Source of the DNA: DASQFQ01 sp963805525
GTDB taxonomy: Bacteria > Actinomycetota > Thermoleophilia > Solirubrobacterales > Solirubrobacteraceae
Reading direction: 5' to 3'
Length of the DNA stretch: 64,000 nucleotides
NCBI GenBank assembly: GCA_963805525.1
Contig: CAWDUT010000004.1
Coordinates: 434,001 to 498,000, forward strand
Below the pieces are notes generated by a model, which ran no database searches, had not been told where the DNA came from, and saw nothing but the letters and a program-made list of their open reading frames with translations. Positions 44,374-52,396 of this stretch are shown in pieces (position 1 is the first letter of the stretch; every line of letters begins with the position of its first letter). The position numbers were made by a program, and so were the translations under genes.

Positions 44374-45015
44374 TCAGGAGTCGCGAACGCCCAGCCAGAG
44401 GGCGATCGCTTCGGCGCGCGAGTGCACGCCGATCTTCTCGTAGATGCGCGAGAGGTGGTTCTTCACGGTTTTGTTGGTGATCACCAGCTCCTCCGCGATC
44501 TCGCGGTTGGAGTTGCCGCGGGCGAGCAGGTTGAGCACCTCGCGCTCGCGGGCCGTGAGGGAGCCGAGCCCGAGCTCGTCCTCGTCGTTGGACGGCCCGG
44601 GGGCGCGGCGCAAGACGTCGAACACCGCGGGCGTGACCGCCGGGGAGAGGACCATCTCGCCCGCTGCGACCGCCTTGATGCGGCCCTCGAGCTCCTCGGG
44701 CTCGAAGCGCCCGTGCACGAGGTAGCCGGCGGCGCCGTTGCGGATCGCCCCGGTGACGAGGTGCTCGTCCTCGGAGTAGCTGAGCATCAGCACCTTCGAG
44801 CGCTGGGCGAGCGGCCCGGCGGCGGCGACGCCGTCCATCACCGGCATGCGGACGTCGAGGCAGACGACGTCGGGCTTGAGCTCCTCGGCCTTGGCGATCG
44901 CCTCGCGGCCGTCGCCGGCCTCCCCCACCACCTCGAGCCCGTCGGCCTCGGCGAGCAACGACGCGATGCCGCGACGCACGATCGCGTTGTCGTCGACCAG
45001 GAGGATTCGGATCAT
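44374..45015 (-). CDS. NarL/LuxR-family response regulator
   Basis: A 213-residue two-domain regulator. The receiver has DD at 8-9, the phospho-acceptor Asp54 in VCLDVRMPVMDG and the conserved Lys region; the C-terminal LuxR-type HTH (about 150-213) reads LTAREREVLNLLARGNSNREIAEELVITNKTVKNHLSRIYEKIGV. It pairs with the kinase encoded just upstream (ATGA overlap). Being the last gene before flp in the Tad locus, it probably controls pilus expression. Confidence 0.92.
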   Translation of the reverse strand: MIRILLVDDNAIVRRGIASLLAEADGLEVVGEAGDGREAIAKAEELKPDVVCLDVRMPVMDGVAAAGPLAQRSKVLMLSYSEDEHLVTGAIRNGAAGYLVHGRFEPEELEGRIKAVAAGEMVLSPAVTPAVFDVLRRAPGPSNDEDELGLGSLTAREREVLNLLARGNSNREIAEELVITNKTVKNHLSRIYEKIGVHSRAEAIALWLGVRDS

Positions 45016-46262
45016 CGCCAGGTGTAACCGGGGACGGAGCGGGGCGGCGGGAGCGTATCGGTCGACGCAGCGGCCTCGGCGGCCGCAGCCTGCGGCTTGG
45101 AGTCCGGCGCGTCGACCGGCATCCACACCGAGAGCACGCAGCCCTCCCCCGGCGCCGACTCGACGCTCAGGTCGCCGCCCCCCAGCAGCGCCCGCTCGCG
45201 CATGCCCGTGACCCCGAAGTGGCGGCCCTGCGCGAGCTCCTCGAGCTCGTCGGGCACCTCGAAGCCCGCGCCGTCGTCGGCGACGGTCAGCACCGCGCGG
45301 CTCCCCAGCCGCCGCAGCCGCACCGTCACCTTGCTGGCCCGCGCGTGGCGGTCGACGTTGCCGAGCGCCTCGCGCAGGATCCACTCGAGCTCGCGCTCGG
45401 CGACCGGGTGCAGCTCGCCGACCTCCTCGACCGCGAGCGCGACCTGGACGCCGGTGCCGGCGCTCCAACGCCGCGCCTCGGCCTGCAGCGCCGCGGCGAG
45501 CGGCAGCTGCTCGCCGGCGTCGGAGCGCAGCCCGATGATGATCTCGCGCGCCTCGCGGGTGGCCTGGCGCGCGTCTTCAGCCAGCCGCCGCGCCTCCTCG
45601 GCGGCGCCCGCCGGGTCGCGCTCGATCCGGCGCGCGAGCGCGAGCGCCGCGAAGCCCATGCCCGACACGGTCTTGGCCAGCGAGTCGTGCATGTCGCGGG
45701 CGAGCCGCGCGCGCTCGGACTGGCTGGCGAGCTCGGACTCCGTCTCGGCCTGGCGGTCGAGCAGGCCCCGCAGGCCCGCTCCCGCGGCGGCGATCAGCGG
45801 ATAGAAGGCCGGCAGCACGAACGAGGCGGCGCTGTCGTCGCGTACCGAGACGACCCAGAAGTAGACGCCGATCAGCATCGCCGAGAACAGCGCGGCGCCG
45901 GGCCAGCCGTACACGAGCCCGCCGAGCAGCGCCGACCCGAGCGTGTAGTAGAAGAACGGCGAGTTCACGCCCGTCAGCAGCAGGATCAGCGTGGAGAGGA
46001 CGAGCTCGGCCGCCAGGTAGCCGGGGTGACGCACCAGCGTGGGGCCGACGCGATCCCAGTAGCGCAGCGGGATCGCGGTGGTGATGGCGGCGACGATGAT
46101 CGCCGCCGCCGGCACGAGCTTGTCGCCGTCGCCGTCCTGCCCCCACAGCGCGACGACCGTGATCAGCAGGATCCCGGCGCGGAACGTGAGGATCCCCTTG
46201 CAGGCCGACTCCAGCCAGCCGCCCGCGCCCCCTTCGCCGCGCGCGCGGATCCGCTCAGCCAC
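45012..46262 (-). CDS. NarL-type sensor histidine kinase
   Basis: A 416-residue membrane kinase. Several N-terminal hydrophobic segments (about 27-165) form an integral membrane sensor without a large external domain. The dimerisation box RLARDMHDSLAKTVSGMG (His192) is HisKA_3 type, and the GHKL domain has REALGNVDRHARAS and VADDGAGF. The Ala/Pro-rich tail is probably disordered. GTG 46262 overlaps tadC by 8 nt, so the kinase is translated with the pilus genes. What it senses is unknown; membrane or pilus state is a possibility. Confidence 0.9.
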   Translation of the reverse strand: MAERIRARGEGGAGGWLESACKGILTFRAGILLITVVALWGQDGDGDKLVPAAAIIVAAITTAIPLRYWDRVGPTLVRHPGYLAAELVLSTLILLLTGVNSPFFYYTLGSALLGGLVYGWPGAALFSAMLIGVYFWVVSVRDDSAASFVLPAFYPLIAAAGAGLRGLLDRQAETESELASQSERARLARDMHDSLAKTVSGMGFAALALARRIERDPAGAAEEARRLAEDARQATREAREIIIGLRSDAGEQLPLAAALQAEARRWSAGTGVQVALAVEEVGELHPVAERELEWILREALGNVDRHARASKVTVRLRRLGSRAVLTVADDGAGFEVPDELEELAQGRHFGVTGMRERALLGGGDLSVESAPGEGCVLSVWMPVDAPDSKPQAAAAEAAASTDTLPPPRSVPGYTWR

Positions 46263-47160
46263 CCCCGAGGACCCCCGAATCGAGGATGTCGGTGCCGAGG
46301 ATCATCGAGGCGAGGATGAGGATGATCGAGCCCGGGACGATCAGCGTGGTGACGATCAGCGAGATCCGCGGGGCGGCGCGCGCCGCGCGGCGGCGCGCGT
46401 CCTGGGCGGCGGCGCGGCGCATGTCGAGCGCGATGTCGTTGAGCGCCTCGGAGAGCGGCACGCCGAGCTCCTCGGCCTGCAGCTGGGCGCCGACGAAGGT
46501 CGACAGCGAGTCGGAGTCGTTGCGCGCGCGGAGGGCGAGGAAGGCGTCGCGGCGCGTGGCGCCGAGGTCCATCTGGCGCAGCGCGGTGAGGATCTCCTCG
46601 CCCGCCGGGCCGCCGAGCGACTCCGCCACGCGCTGGAGCGCTGAGCGGTAGCCGAGCCCGGCGCGCACGGTCACCGCGAGGATGTCGAGGAAGTCCGGAA
46701 GGTCGCGCTCGATCCGCTCCTGGCGCAGGCGGCCCGCGCGTGAGAGCAGGATGTCGGGCCCGAACCAGCCGGCCACGATCGCCATCAGCGCGATCAGCCA
46801 CGAGCCGCCGATGAGCGCCAGGAAGCCGAAGAAGGCCGCGGCGATCAGCGCCAGCGCGCCCTTGGTGCCGATGAAGCCCTGCACGCTCAGCCCCCACGGG
46901 CGGCCGGCGAGGTCGAGCCGGCGCGCGATCGCCTCGCGCCGCGAGAGCCGGATGCCGGGCGCGAGCCGCGGGCCGATGCGGGTGGCGAGCCGGTCGATGA
47001 GGCGCCGCCACCACGGGCGCCGCTCGCCGGAGGTGTCGACGCCCGCGCGCGCCGCCAGGCGGTCGACCGGGCCGCGGTCGAGCAGGAGCGGCACCGACAG
47101 CAGGCCGCCGGTCACGCAGACCGCGGCGAGCAGGCCGGCCGTGATCGGGGTGACCGTCAC
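46255..47160 (-). CDS. tadC: Tad pilus platform protein TadC (T2SS F family)
   Basis: A 301-residue T2SSF-domain membrane protein with helices near the N-terminus, in the middle (GTKGALALIAAAFFGFLALIGGSW) and at the C-terminus (ISLIVTTLIVPGSIILILASM). The T2SSF block DLPDFLDILAVTVRAGLGYRSALQRVAESL and LGATRRDAFLAL are typical of TadC. It forms the inner-membrane platform with TadB on which the TadA ATPase works. The GTG at 47160 overlaps the tadB stop as GTGA. Confidence 0.9.
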   Translation of the reverse strand: MTVTPITAGLLAAVCVTGGLLSVPLLLDRGPVDRLAARAGVDTSGERRPWWRRLIDRLATRIGPRLAPGIRLSRREAIARRLDLAGRPWGLSVQGFIGTKGALALIAAAFFGFLALIGGSWLIALMAIVAGWFGPDILLSRAGRLRQERIERDLPDFLDILAVTVRAGLGYRSALQRVAESLGGPAGEEILTALRQMDLGATRRDAFLALRARNDSDSLSTFVGAQLQAEELGVPLSEALNDIALDMRRAAAQDARRRAARAAPRISLIVTTLIVPGSIILILASMILGTDILDSGVLGGG

Positions 47161-48089
47161 ACGTCCACCTTCGTGGTGGCCCGGATGAGCACGAACGCGA
47201 CCGCCCACAGCGTCCCCGCCACGCCGAGCGCGAGCAGGCCCGCCAGCGAGGACGTCATCTCGCGCATCACCCCGGGGCTGAAGACGTTCATGAGCACGAT
47301 CGCCGCGATGCCGATACCCGCGACGACGTAGGAGGTGAACACCGAGCCGGACAGCAGCGTGCGGATCTCGCGGATCAGGTCCTTGCGCGCCTCGAGCGTC
47401 CCGCCCAGCTCCTGCAGCGCCCGCACGGTGTCGCCGCCGGCGCGCTGCTGGATGATGATCGTGGTCATCAGCACCGCCACCTCGCGCGACGGCAGCCGCT
47501 CCTGCAGGCGCTCGAGCGCGCGGTCGAGCGGCTGGCCGATCCGCATCTCCTGGACCACGGCGGCCATCTCGGCCCCGGCCGGGTCGTCGAGCTCGCGCGC
47601 CGCCATCTGGACCGCCCCGGGGATCGAGAGCCCGGCCTGCGTGCCGTTCGAGAGCATCCGCGCGAGGTCGGGCAGCTGGTCCATGAACGCGTCGCGGCGT
47701 TTGTTGCGCGCCCGCTCGACGTACCAGCGCAGCCCGCCCACGACCATCGCGTAGGCGACCACGAACGCGAACACCGGCGGCAGCAGCGTGAGCAGCAGCA
47801 GGCCGAGGGCGAACCCGCCCACCACCACGATCGCGACCGCGTCGACCGGCGACAGCGGCCCGCCCGACGCGCGCAGCCACTGCGACAGCCGCTGGCCCTG
47901 GCGCGTGCGCCGCAGCAGCTGGTCGAGGCGCTCGACCGAGGCCCGGTAGGCGCTGCGCCCGGCGTCGTCGCGCCCACGGGCGGCGAGCGCCGCCCGCCGG
48001 TTGGAGCCGCTGATGTAGAGCGCCAGGCCGATCAGCCCGAGCACCATCACGCCCAGCAGCAGGACCAGGGCCAAGGCGTCTTTGGCCAT
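47157..48089 (-). CDS. tadB: Tad pilus platform protein TadB (T2SS F family)
   Basis: A 310-residue T2SSF membrane protein. An N-terminal helix, a central helix pair (AIVVVGGFALGLLLLTLLPPVFAF) and a C-terminal pair flank the T2SSF domain DQLPDLARMLSNGTQAGLSIPGAV with QRAGGDTVRALQELGGTLEAR, matching TadB. It starts one base after the tadA stop. With TadC it makes the platform pair that distinguishes Tad systems from other type IV pili. Confidence 0.9.
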   Translation of the reverse strand: MAKDALALVLLLGVMVLGLIGLALYISGSNRRAALAARGRDDAGRSAYRASVERLDQLLRRTRQGQRLSQWLRASGGPLSPVDAVAIVVVGGFALGLLLLTLLPPVFAFVVAYAMVVGGLRWYVERARNKRRDAFMDQLPDLARMLSNGTQAGLSIPGAVQMAARELDDPAGAEMAAVVQEMRIGQPLDRALERLQERLPSREVAVLMTTIIIQQRAGGDTVRALQELGGTLEARKDLIREIRTLLSGSVFTSYVVAGIGIAAIVLMNVFSPGVMREMTSSLAGLLALGVAGTLWAVAFVLIRATTKVDV

Positions 48090-49433
48090 CTATTCGGCCG
48101 TCCGCACGGGGGTCTGTTCGAGCTCGGCCTCGGGGCCGAACTCGACGGGGATCTTGAGGCCCATCAGCTCGAGCCGGCGGTGGATCGCGGGCGGGAGCGG
48201 GAAGTGGCGGAAGCGCCCGGTGACGCGGCGGTCCGGGCCGATCGGGTCGGCCTCGAACTTCGCGACGGTGCCGAGGCGGAACGTCTCGCGGCGGGTGGAG
48301 GCGACGATCGCGACCTCGGCGATGCGGCGCTTGCCGTCGGCGAAGCGGTCGATCTGCACGATCACGTGGATCGCCGAGTTGATCTGGTCGCGCAGCGCCT
48401 CGAACGGGATGTGCAGCTCGCTCATCGTCGCCAGCGTCTCGAGCCGGTGGATCGCGTCGTCGGGCGAGTTGGCGTGCACGGTGACCAGCGAGCCCTCGTG
48501 GCCGGTGTTGAGCGCCTGCAGCATGTCGAGCGTCTCCGCGCCGCGGACCTCGCCGACGATGATGCGGTCGGGGCGCATGCGCAGCGAGTTGCGGACGAGG
48601 TCGCGGATCGAGACCGCGCCCTTGCCCTCGACGTTGGACGGCCGCGCCTCGAGCGTGACCACGTGCGGCTGCTGGAGCCGCAGCTCGGCGTTGTCCTCGA
48701 CCGTGATGATGCGCTCGCCGGGCGGCACGGCGGCCGACATGGCGTTCAGCAGCGTCGTCTTGCCGGCGCCGGTGCCGCCGGAGATGACGACGTTGAGCTT
48801 GCCCTCCACGACCACGCGCAGCAGCTGCGTGGTCGGCGGGTCGATCGAGTTCATCTCGGTCAGCTGGTCGAGCGTGAACAGGCGCGGGAAGCGCCGGATC
48901 GTCATCGTCGGGCCGCGCAGGGCGAGCGGCGGGATGATCACGTTGACGCGCTCCCCGGTGGGCAGGCGCGCGTCGACCATCGGGCTCGACTCGTCGACGC
49001 GCCGGTTCACCTGCGACACGATGCGGTCGATCGTCTGGTAGAGCTGGCTCTCGTCGGTGAAGGTGATGTCGGCCTTCTCGAGCCGGCCGTTGCGCTCGAG
49101 GTAGACCTCGTCGGGCCCGTTGACCATGATCTCCGTCACCGACGGGTCGGCGAGCAGCGGCTCGAGCACGCCGAGCCCGATCGCCTCGTCGATGACGCGC
49201 CGGATCAGCCGCGTGCGCTCGGCGGTCGAGAGCACGGGGCCCTCGCGCGACACCATGCGCCCGACCACGCGCTCGAGCCGCGCGCGGCGCTGCGCGGACG
49301 ACAGCTCGGCGATCTCGGAGAGGTTGACCTCCTCGAGCAGGCGCCGGCGGTAGTAGGAGACGCCGTCGCCGTCGCCGTCCCCGTTCGAGCGGGGCAGGCT
49401 GGGGTCGCCCGCGATGCGGTCTCGGAGGCCCAT
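48090..49433 (-). CDS. tadA: Tad pilus assembly ATPase TadA/CpaF
   Basis: A 447-residue secretion ATPase. N-terminal helical domain with IMVNGPDEVYLERNGRLE, then the RecA-like core: Walker A SGGTGAGKTTLLNAM, Asp box TVEDNAELRL, Walker B PDRIIVGEVRGAET, His box TGHEGSLVTVHANSP. It powers polymerisation of Flp subunits. ATG 49433 is preceded by a 163-bp spacer after the TadE gene, so an additional promoter is possible. Confidence 0.95.
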   Translation of the reverse strand: MGLRDRIAGDPSLPRSNGDGDGDGVSYYRRRLLEEVNLSEIAELSSAQRRARLERVVGRMVSREGPVLSTAERTRLIRRVIDEAIGLGVLEPLLADPSVTEIMVNGPDEVYLERNGRLEKADITFTDESQLYQTIDRIVSQVNRRVDESSPMVDARLPTGERVNVIIPPLALRGPTMTIRRFPRLFTLDQLTEMNSIDPPTTQLLRVVVEGKLNVVISGGTGAGKTTLLNAMSAAVPPGERIITVEDNAELRLQQPHVVTLEARPSNVEGKGAVSIRDLVRNSLRMRPDRIIVGEVRGAETLDMLQALNTGHEGSLVTVHANSPDDAIHRLETLATMSELHIPFEALRDQINSAIHVIVQIDRFADGKRRIAEVAIVASTRRETFRLGTVAKFEADPIGPDRRVTGRFRHFPLPPAIHRRLELMGLKIPVEFGPEAELEQTPVRTAE

Positions 49434-49596
49434 CAGTGGTTCCTCCGGTGATCCCGCGCGTGCTCGGGCGGCCCCCAGGCGGATGCCTGGCGAGGACGCA
49501 GGGAGGGTGCCAGGGCGGAGCCCTTGCCCCGACCGAGGACATGGCCAGGCGCCGGCTGGTGCCGTCCAAGCGCGTGGGGGCTCGTCGGAGGGACCA
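49434..49596 (-). other. Spacer between the TadE pseudopilin gene and tadA
   Basis: A 163-bp gap, unusual in a locus where other genes overlap. It is GC-rich with Gly/Ala-codon-like runs but no frame looks coding and I see no clear promoter or hairpin with a loop under 10 nt. It may hold a promoter for tadABC or be a degraded gene remnant. Confidence 0.3.
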
Positions 49597-49944
49597 CTAG
49601 GCCGGCAGCTCCGCCCTGCCGGTGGCGAGCAGTTGATCGGAGTCCAGCAGCCCGGGGATGAGCAGCGGCATCTTCACCTTCACGACGGCCTTCTCGCCGT
49701 TGACGTCGATCTTCTGGATCGTCTTCTGCAGCGGCTTGGAGAGCGCGTTCTTGGCCGCCTTCTCGCCGTCGCCCCCGCGGCCCTCGACACGGCTGGCGGT
49801 GCGGGCGGCGTTGGAGACCTGCGTATAGGTCCACGCGACGAGGCAGATCTGCCACACGATCACGGTGACCAGCACGAGCCACCAGATCATCCCCATCAGC
49901 TCGGCCGACGCCTGGCCGGACTCGTCGCGGAGGCGCGCGATCAC
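49597..49944 (-). CDS. TadE-like pseudopilin
   Basis: A 115-residue protein with a short basic leader, the prepilin-like site G10 followed by QASAE (Glu at mature position 5), a hydrophobic helix (GMIWWLVLVTVIVWQICLV) and then WTYTQVSNAARTASRV, the TadE signature. The rest is a small, basic external domain. It would be a minor pilin, processed by a TadV-like peptidase not present in this window. The GTG at 49944 overlaps the stop of the upstream fusion gene as GTGA. Confidence 0.82.
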   Translation of the reverse strand: MIARLRDESGQASAELMGMIWWLVLVTVIVWQICLVAWTYTQVSNAARTASRVEGRGGDGEKAAKNALSKPLQKTIQKIDVNGEKAVVKVKMPLLIPGLLDSDQLLATGRAELPA

Positions 49945-51557
49945 GACGACGACCCCTTGCTCTGCGAGGGCGGGAGCGGATCGTCCTCGACCGACGTGGA
50001 GGCGTGGTCGGAGACCTTGAACGGGCTCTTGAGGCCCGGCAGCACGGCCGGGACGACGAGCTTGACGTTGACCGTCACCGGGTCGTCCTTGTCGACCTCG
50101 ATCTTCGCGTCCTTGCGCCACGCCTTCGGGAGGTCGCGGTTGGCGGCGTCGCGGTACGGGTGGTCCTTCGGCAGGTCGGTCGTGTTGACCGCGAGCTCGC
50201 GCGCGCCCTCACGCGCCGCGTGGCCGGCCAGCAGGTACGTGTAGCCGAGCAGCCCGACCTGCCAGAGCGCGAGCACGATCACGATCAGCACCGGCAGCAG
50301 GCCCATCATCTCGGCGCTGCTCTGGCCGCGCTCGCCGCCGAGCCGGGCCAGCAGGCCGCGCGGCTCCGACGGGTCGGTGTCGGGCTCGTCCCCGGCCACC
50401 GGGCGGGCGTCGGCCTCGTCGAGCAGCTGGTCGTAGCTCGCGCGCAGCTTCGCGTCCTCCATACGCGCCGGTGTACCCGTATTGACGGCCGCCTCGAAGG
50501 CGGAGAACTCGGCGGGGATCGTCGTCTTGGCCAGCCGGCCCGCGATCACCTTGCGCGCGAGGTCGGGCTGGACCTCGAGCTTGCGCGACGCGCGGTTGAG
50601 CACGACGAGCACGTCCTCGTCGTCCTCGCGCACCTGCAGCCGCTTCCACAGCTCGAGCAGCCGCTTGACGCCGCGCAGCGAGGCGACGTCCGGCTGGGTC
50701 ACGACGAGCACGCGGTTGGCGATCTCGGCGCCGATCGCGCTCGCCTCCGAGACCTGCGCCCCGAGGTCGACGATCGTCAGCGCGTGGCGCGCCTTGACGG
50801 CCGACAGGATCGGGCGCGCGGCGAGCGCGTTGACCTCCTCCGCCCGCTCGCCCTCGTCAGGCGCGAGCAGGACGCGGAAGCCCTCCTTGTGCGTGTACAG
50901 CGTCTCCTGCAGGTGGCGCACGGAGATCTCGTCGGCGACCTCGACGAGGTCGACCACCGAGCGCCGGTAGGGCATGTCGAGGAAGGAGCGGAAGTCGCCC
51001 TTCTGGAGGTCGAAGTCGACGACGCAGACCGGCCGGCCCGGCGCCGCGCGGACGGCGGCGAGCGCAAGCTGGAGGCAGACGGTGGTGGTCCCGACGCCGC
51101 CCTTCGAGCCGGCCACGGCGATCAGCTGGCCGCCGAGCGCCGCGCCGGCCGACTCCTCGCCGGCGACGCGGTCGCGCATCGTCCGCGACCACTGCGAGGC
51201 GGCGCGCACGCTGCCCTCGAGCTGCTCGAGCGAGAGCGGCAGCGAGACGACGTCGCGCAGGCCGGCCTGCATGGCGGCGCGCATGAGCTCGGTCGAGTCG
51301 TCGGCGGCGATCAGGACGAGCCCGACCTCCGGGAAGCTCGTCGCGACGTCGCGCGCGACCTCGAGCACCGGCACGGCGCCGAGCGCGTCGTGGAGGACGA
51401 CGACGTCGACCTCCAGCCGCCGCAGCGCGCGCGACAGCTCCTCGGCGTCGGCGACGCGGTCGACCACCTCCAGCCCATCGCTTTCCTGGGCGAGCGCCGA
51501 CGCGCTCTGGGCGAGCTCGGCGTCGGCGATCGCGAAGAGAACCCGGTGCTGGCTCAT
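49941..51557 (-). CDS. CpaE/TadZ-type ATPase fused to a TadE-like pseudopilin
   Basis: A 538-residue protein in one uninterrupted frame. Residues 1-125 form a degenerate receiver-like domain. Residues 140-385 are a ParA/MinD-type ATPase (deviant Walker A GSKGGVGTTT at 150-159, VVDFDLQKGD, TIVDLGAQVSE, VVTQPDVASLRG), the normal CpaE/TadZ layout that localises Tad pili. After a Pro/Asp linker, residues 400-538 are a complete TadE-like pseudopilin: G411 with QSSAE (Glu at +5), a hydrophobic helix (417-440), then HAAREGARELAV and a secreted basic domain. Prepilin cleavage after G411 would separate the cytoplasmic ATPase from the pilin. An internal GTG near codon 387 could also start the pilin alone. 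ATGA overlap with cpaB. Confidence 0.85.
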   Translation of the reverse strand: MSQHRVLFAIADAELAQSASALAQESDGLEVVDRVADAEELSRALRRLEVDVVVLHDALGAVPVLEVARDVATSFPEVGLVLIAADDSTELMRAAMQAGLRDVVSLPLSLEQLEGSVRAASQWSRTMRDRVAGEESAGAALGGQLIAVAGSKGGVGTTTVCLQLALAAVRAAPGRPVCVVDFDLQKGDFRSFLDMPYRRSVVDLVEVADEISVRHLQETLYTHKEGFRVLLAPDEGERAEEVNALAARPILSAVKARHALTIVDLGAQVSEASAIGAEIANRVLVVTQPDVASLRGVKRLLELWKRLQVREDDEDVLVVLNRASRKLEVQPDLARKVIAGRLAKTTIPAEFSAFEAAVNTGTPARMEDAKLRASYDQLLDEADARPVAGDEPDTDPSEPRGLLARLGGERGQSSAEMMGLLPVLIVIVLALWQVGLLGYTYLLAGHAAREGARELAVNTTDLPKDHPYRDAANRDLPKAWRKDAKIEVDKDDPVTVNVKLVVPAVLPGLKSPFKVSDHASTSVEDDPLPPSQSKGSSS

Positions 51558-52267
51558 CCCGAGTCGGGCCGCGAGTAGGTGCGCTCGCTCTTCTTGAGCG
51601 GCGCGAGATCGCCGGGCCGCCGCAGCGCGAGCCGGACCTCGTCGGCGAACGACTCCGCCTCGGTGACCTCGAGCTGCTGCTTGGGCGTGAGCGCGAAGGT
51701 GACCGGCACGACCTCCTTCGGGTCGGCCTCGGCCTGCTGCACGCCGCGGCCGCCCTTCAGCTGGGCCTGGCCGACGTCGATGATCCGCGCGGCCGGCACG
51801 ACGACGGTCGATTTGGGCTTGATGCCACGGTCGGGATCGCCCTGGAAGGTGCCGACGATGTCGACCACGGAGCCGGGGCCGATCTTGCCCGCCACGCCGG
51901 TCTCGGCGTCGACGAGGATCGCGACCTCGCGCTGGCCCGGGCTGAGCTCGGGCGGGGCGACCAGCATCCCCTTCTGCAGCAGCGAGTCGGCCGGCAGATC
52001 GGAGCCGGCGACGAGCCCGACGAGCTGGGCGCGGTTACGCAGCGCGGTCTTCGGGGCCCAGCGCTTGGGCATGGTGACCTCGTCGACCGCGTCGTCGGGC
52101 ACCGACTCGTTCGCCTTGAGCGGCTTCTTGAGCGACAGCAGCGTGATCTTGGGATCGACCTCGGTCCGGACGTCCGCGACATAGGTGGCGATCAGGACGA
52201 AGACGGCGAGGAGCCCCAGCCCGGAGAGGACGAGCAGCAGCAGGCCGCGGCGTTGGCGTGGATTCAT
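51554..52267 (-). CDS. cpaB: Flp pilus assembly protein CpaB/RcpC (SAF domain)
   Basis: A 237-residue protein with one N-terminal membrane helix (about 8-31) and a SAF/CpaB region: VPDDAVDEVTMPKRWAPKTALRN, GLVAGSDLPADSLLQKGML, then the RcpC-like VAILVDAETGVAGKIGPGSVVDIVGTF. In Gram-negative Tad systems CpaB/RcpC helps the secretin; in monoderm bacteria it probably acts at the wall side of the membrane. ATG 52267 begins at the helix; a longer in-frame start adds 15 unlikely residues. AAAATA at 52276-52281 (TATTTT on the minus strand) is a possible -10. It is the first gene of the tad run. Confidence 0.85.
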   Translation of the reverse strand: MNPRQRRGLLLLVLSGLGLLAVFVLIATYVADVRTEVDPKITLLSLKKPLKANESVPDDAVDEVTMPKRWAPKTALRNRAQLVGLVAGSDLPADSLLQKGMLVAPPELSPGQREVAILVDAETGVAGKIGPGSVVDIVGTFQGDPDRGIKPKSTVVVPAARIIDVGQAQLKGGRGVQQAEADPKEVVPVTFALTPKQQLEVTEAESFADEVRLALRRPGDLAPLKKSERTYSRPDSG

Positions 52268-52396
52268 CGCAATGGAAAATACGCGCTGACCAGCGGTTTG
52301 GAAGGTCCCAGCCACAGGTTGAGGCCTGGTCCCGGACGAATGTTGAGTCCCCAGACCCAGGCCGCGCGCCCGACCCAGGTCTACCCTGCCGAAACC
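52268..52396. promoter_or_regulatory. Divergent control region of the Tad locus
   Basis: This 129-bp region separates cpaB (minus) from the TadG-like fusion gene (plus). For the minus strand TATTTT lies 8 bp before the cpaB ATG. GTTGAG occurs twice (about 52318 and 52341). Shared control of both arms is inferred from the arrangement only. Confidence 0.35.

Noticed and set aside
47161..49569. A minus-strand frame joining tadC to an upstream region of about 800 codons
   Set aside because: It runs out of frame through tadB and tadA, which have full family signatures in another frame; tadC starts at GTG 47160.
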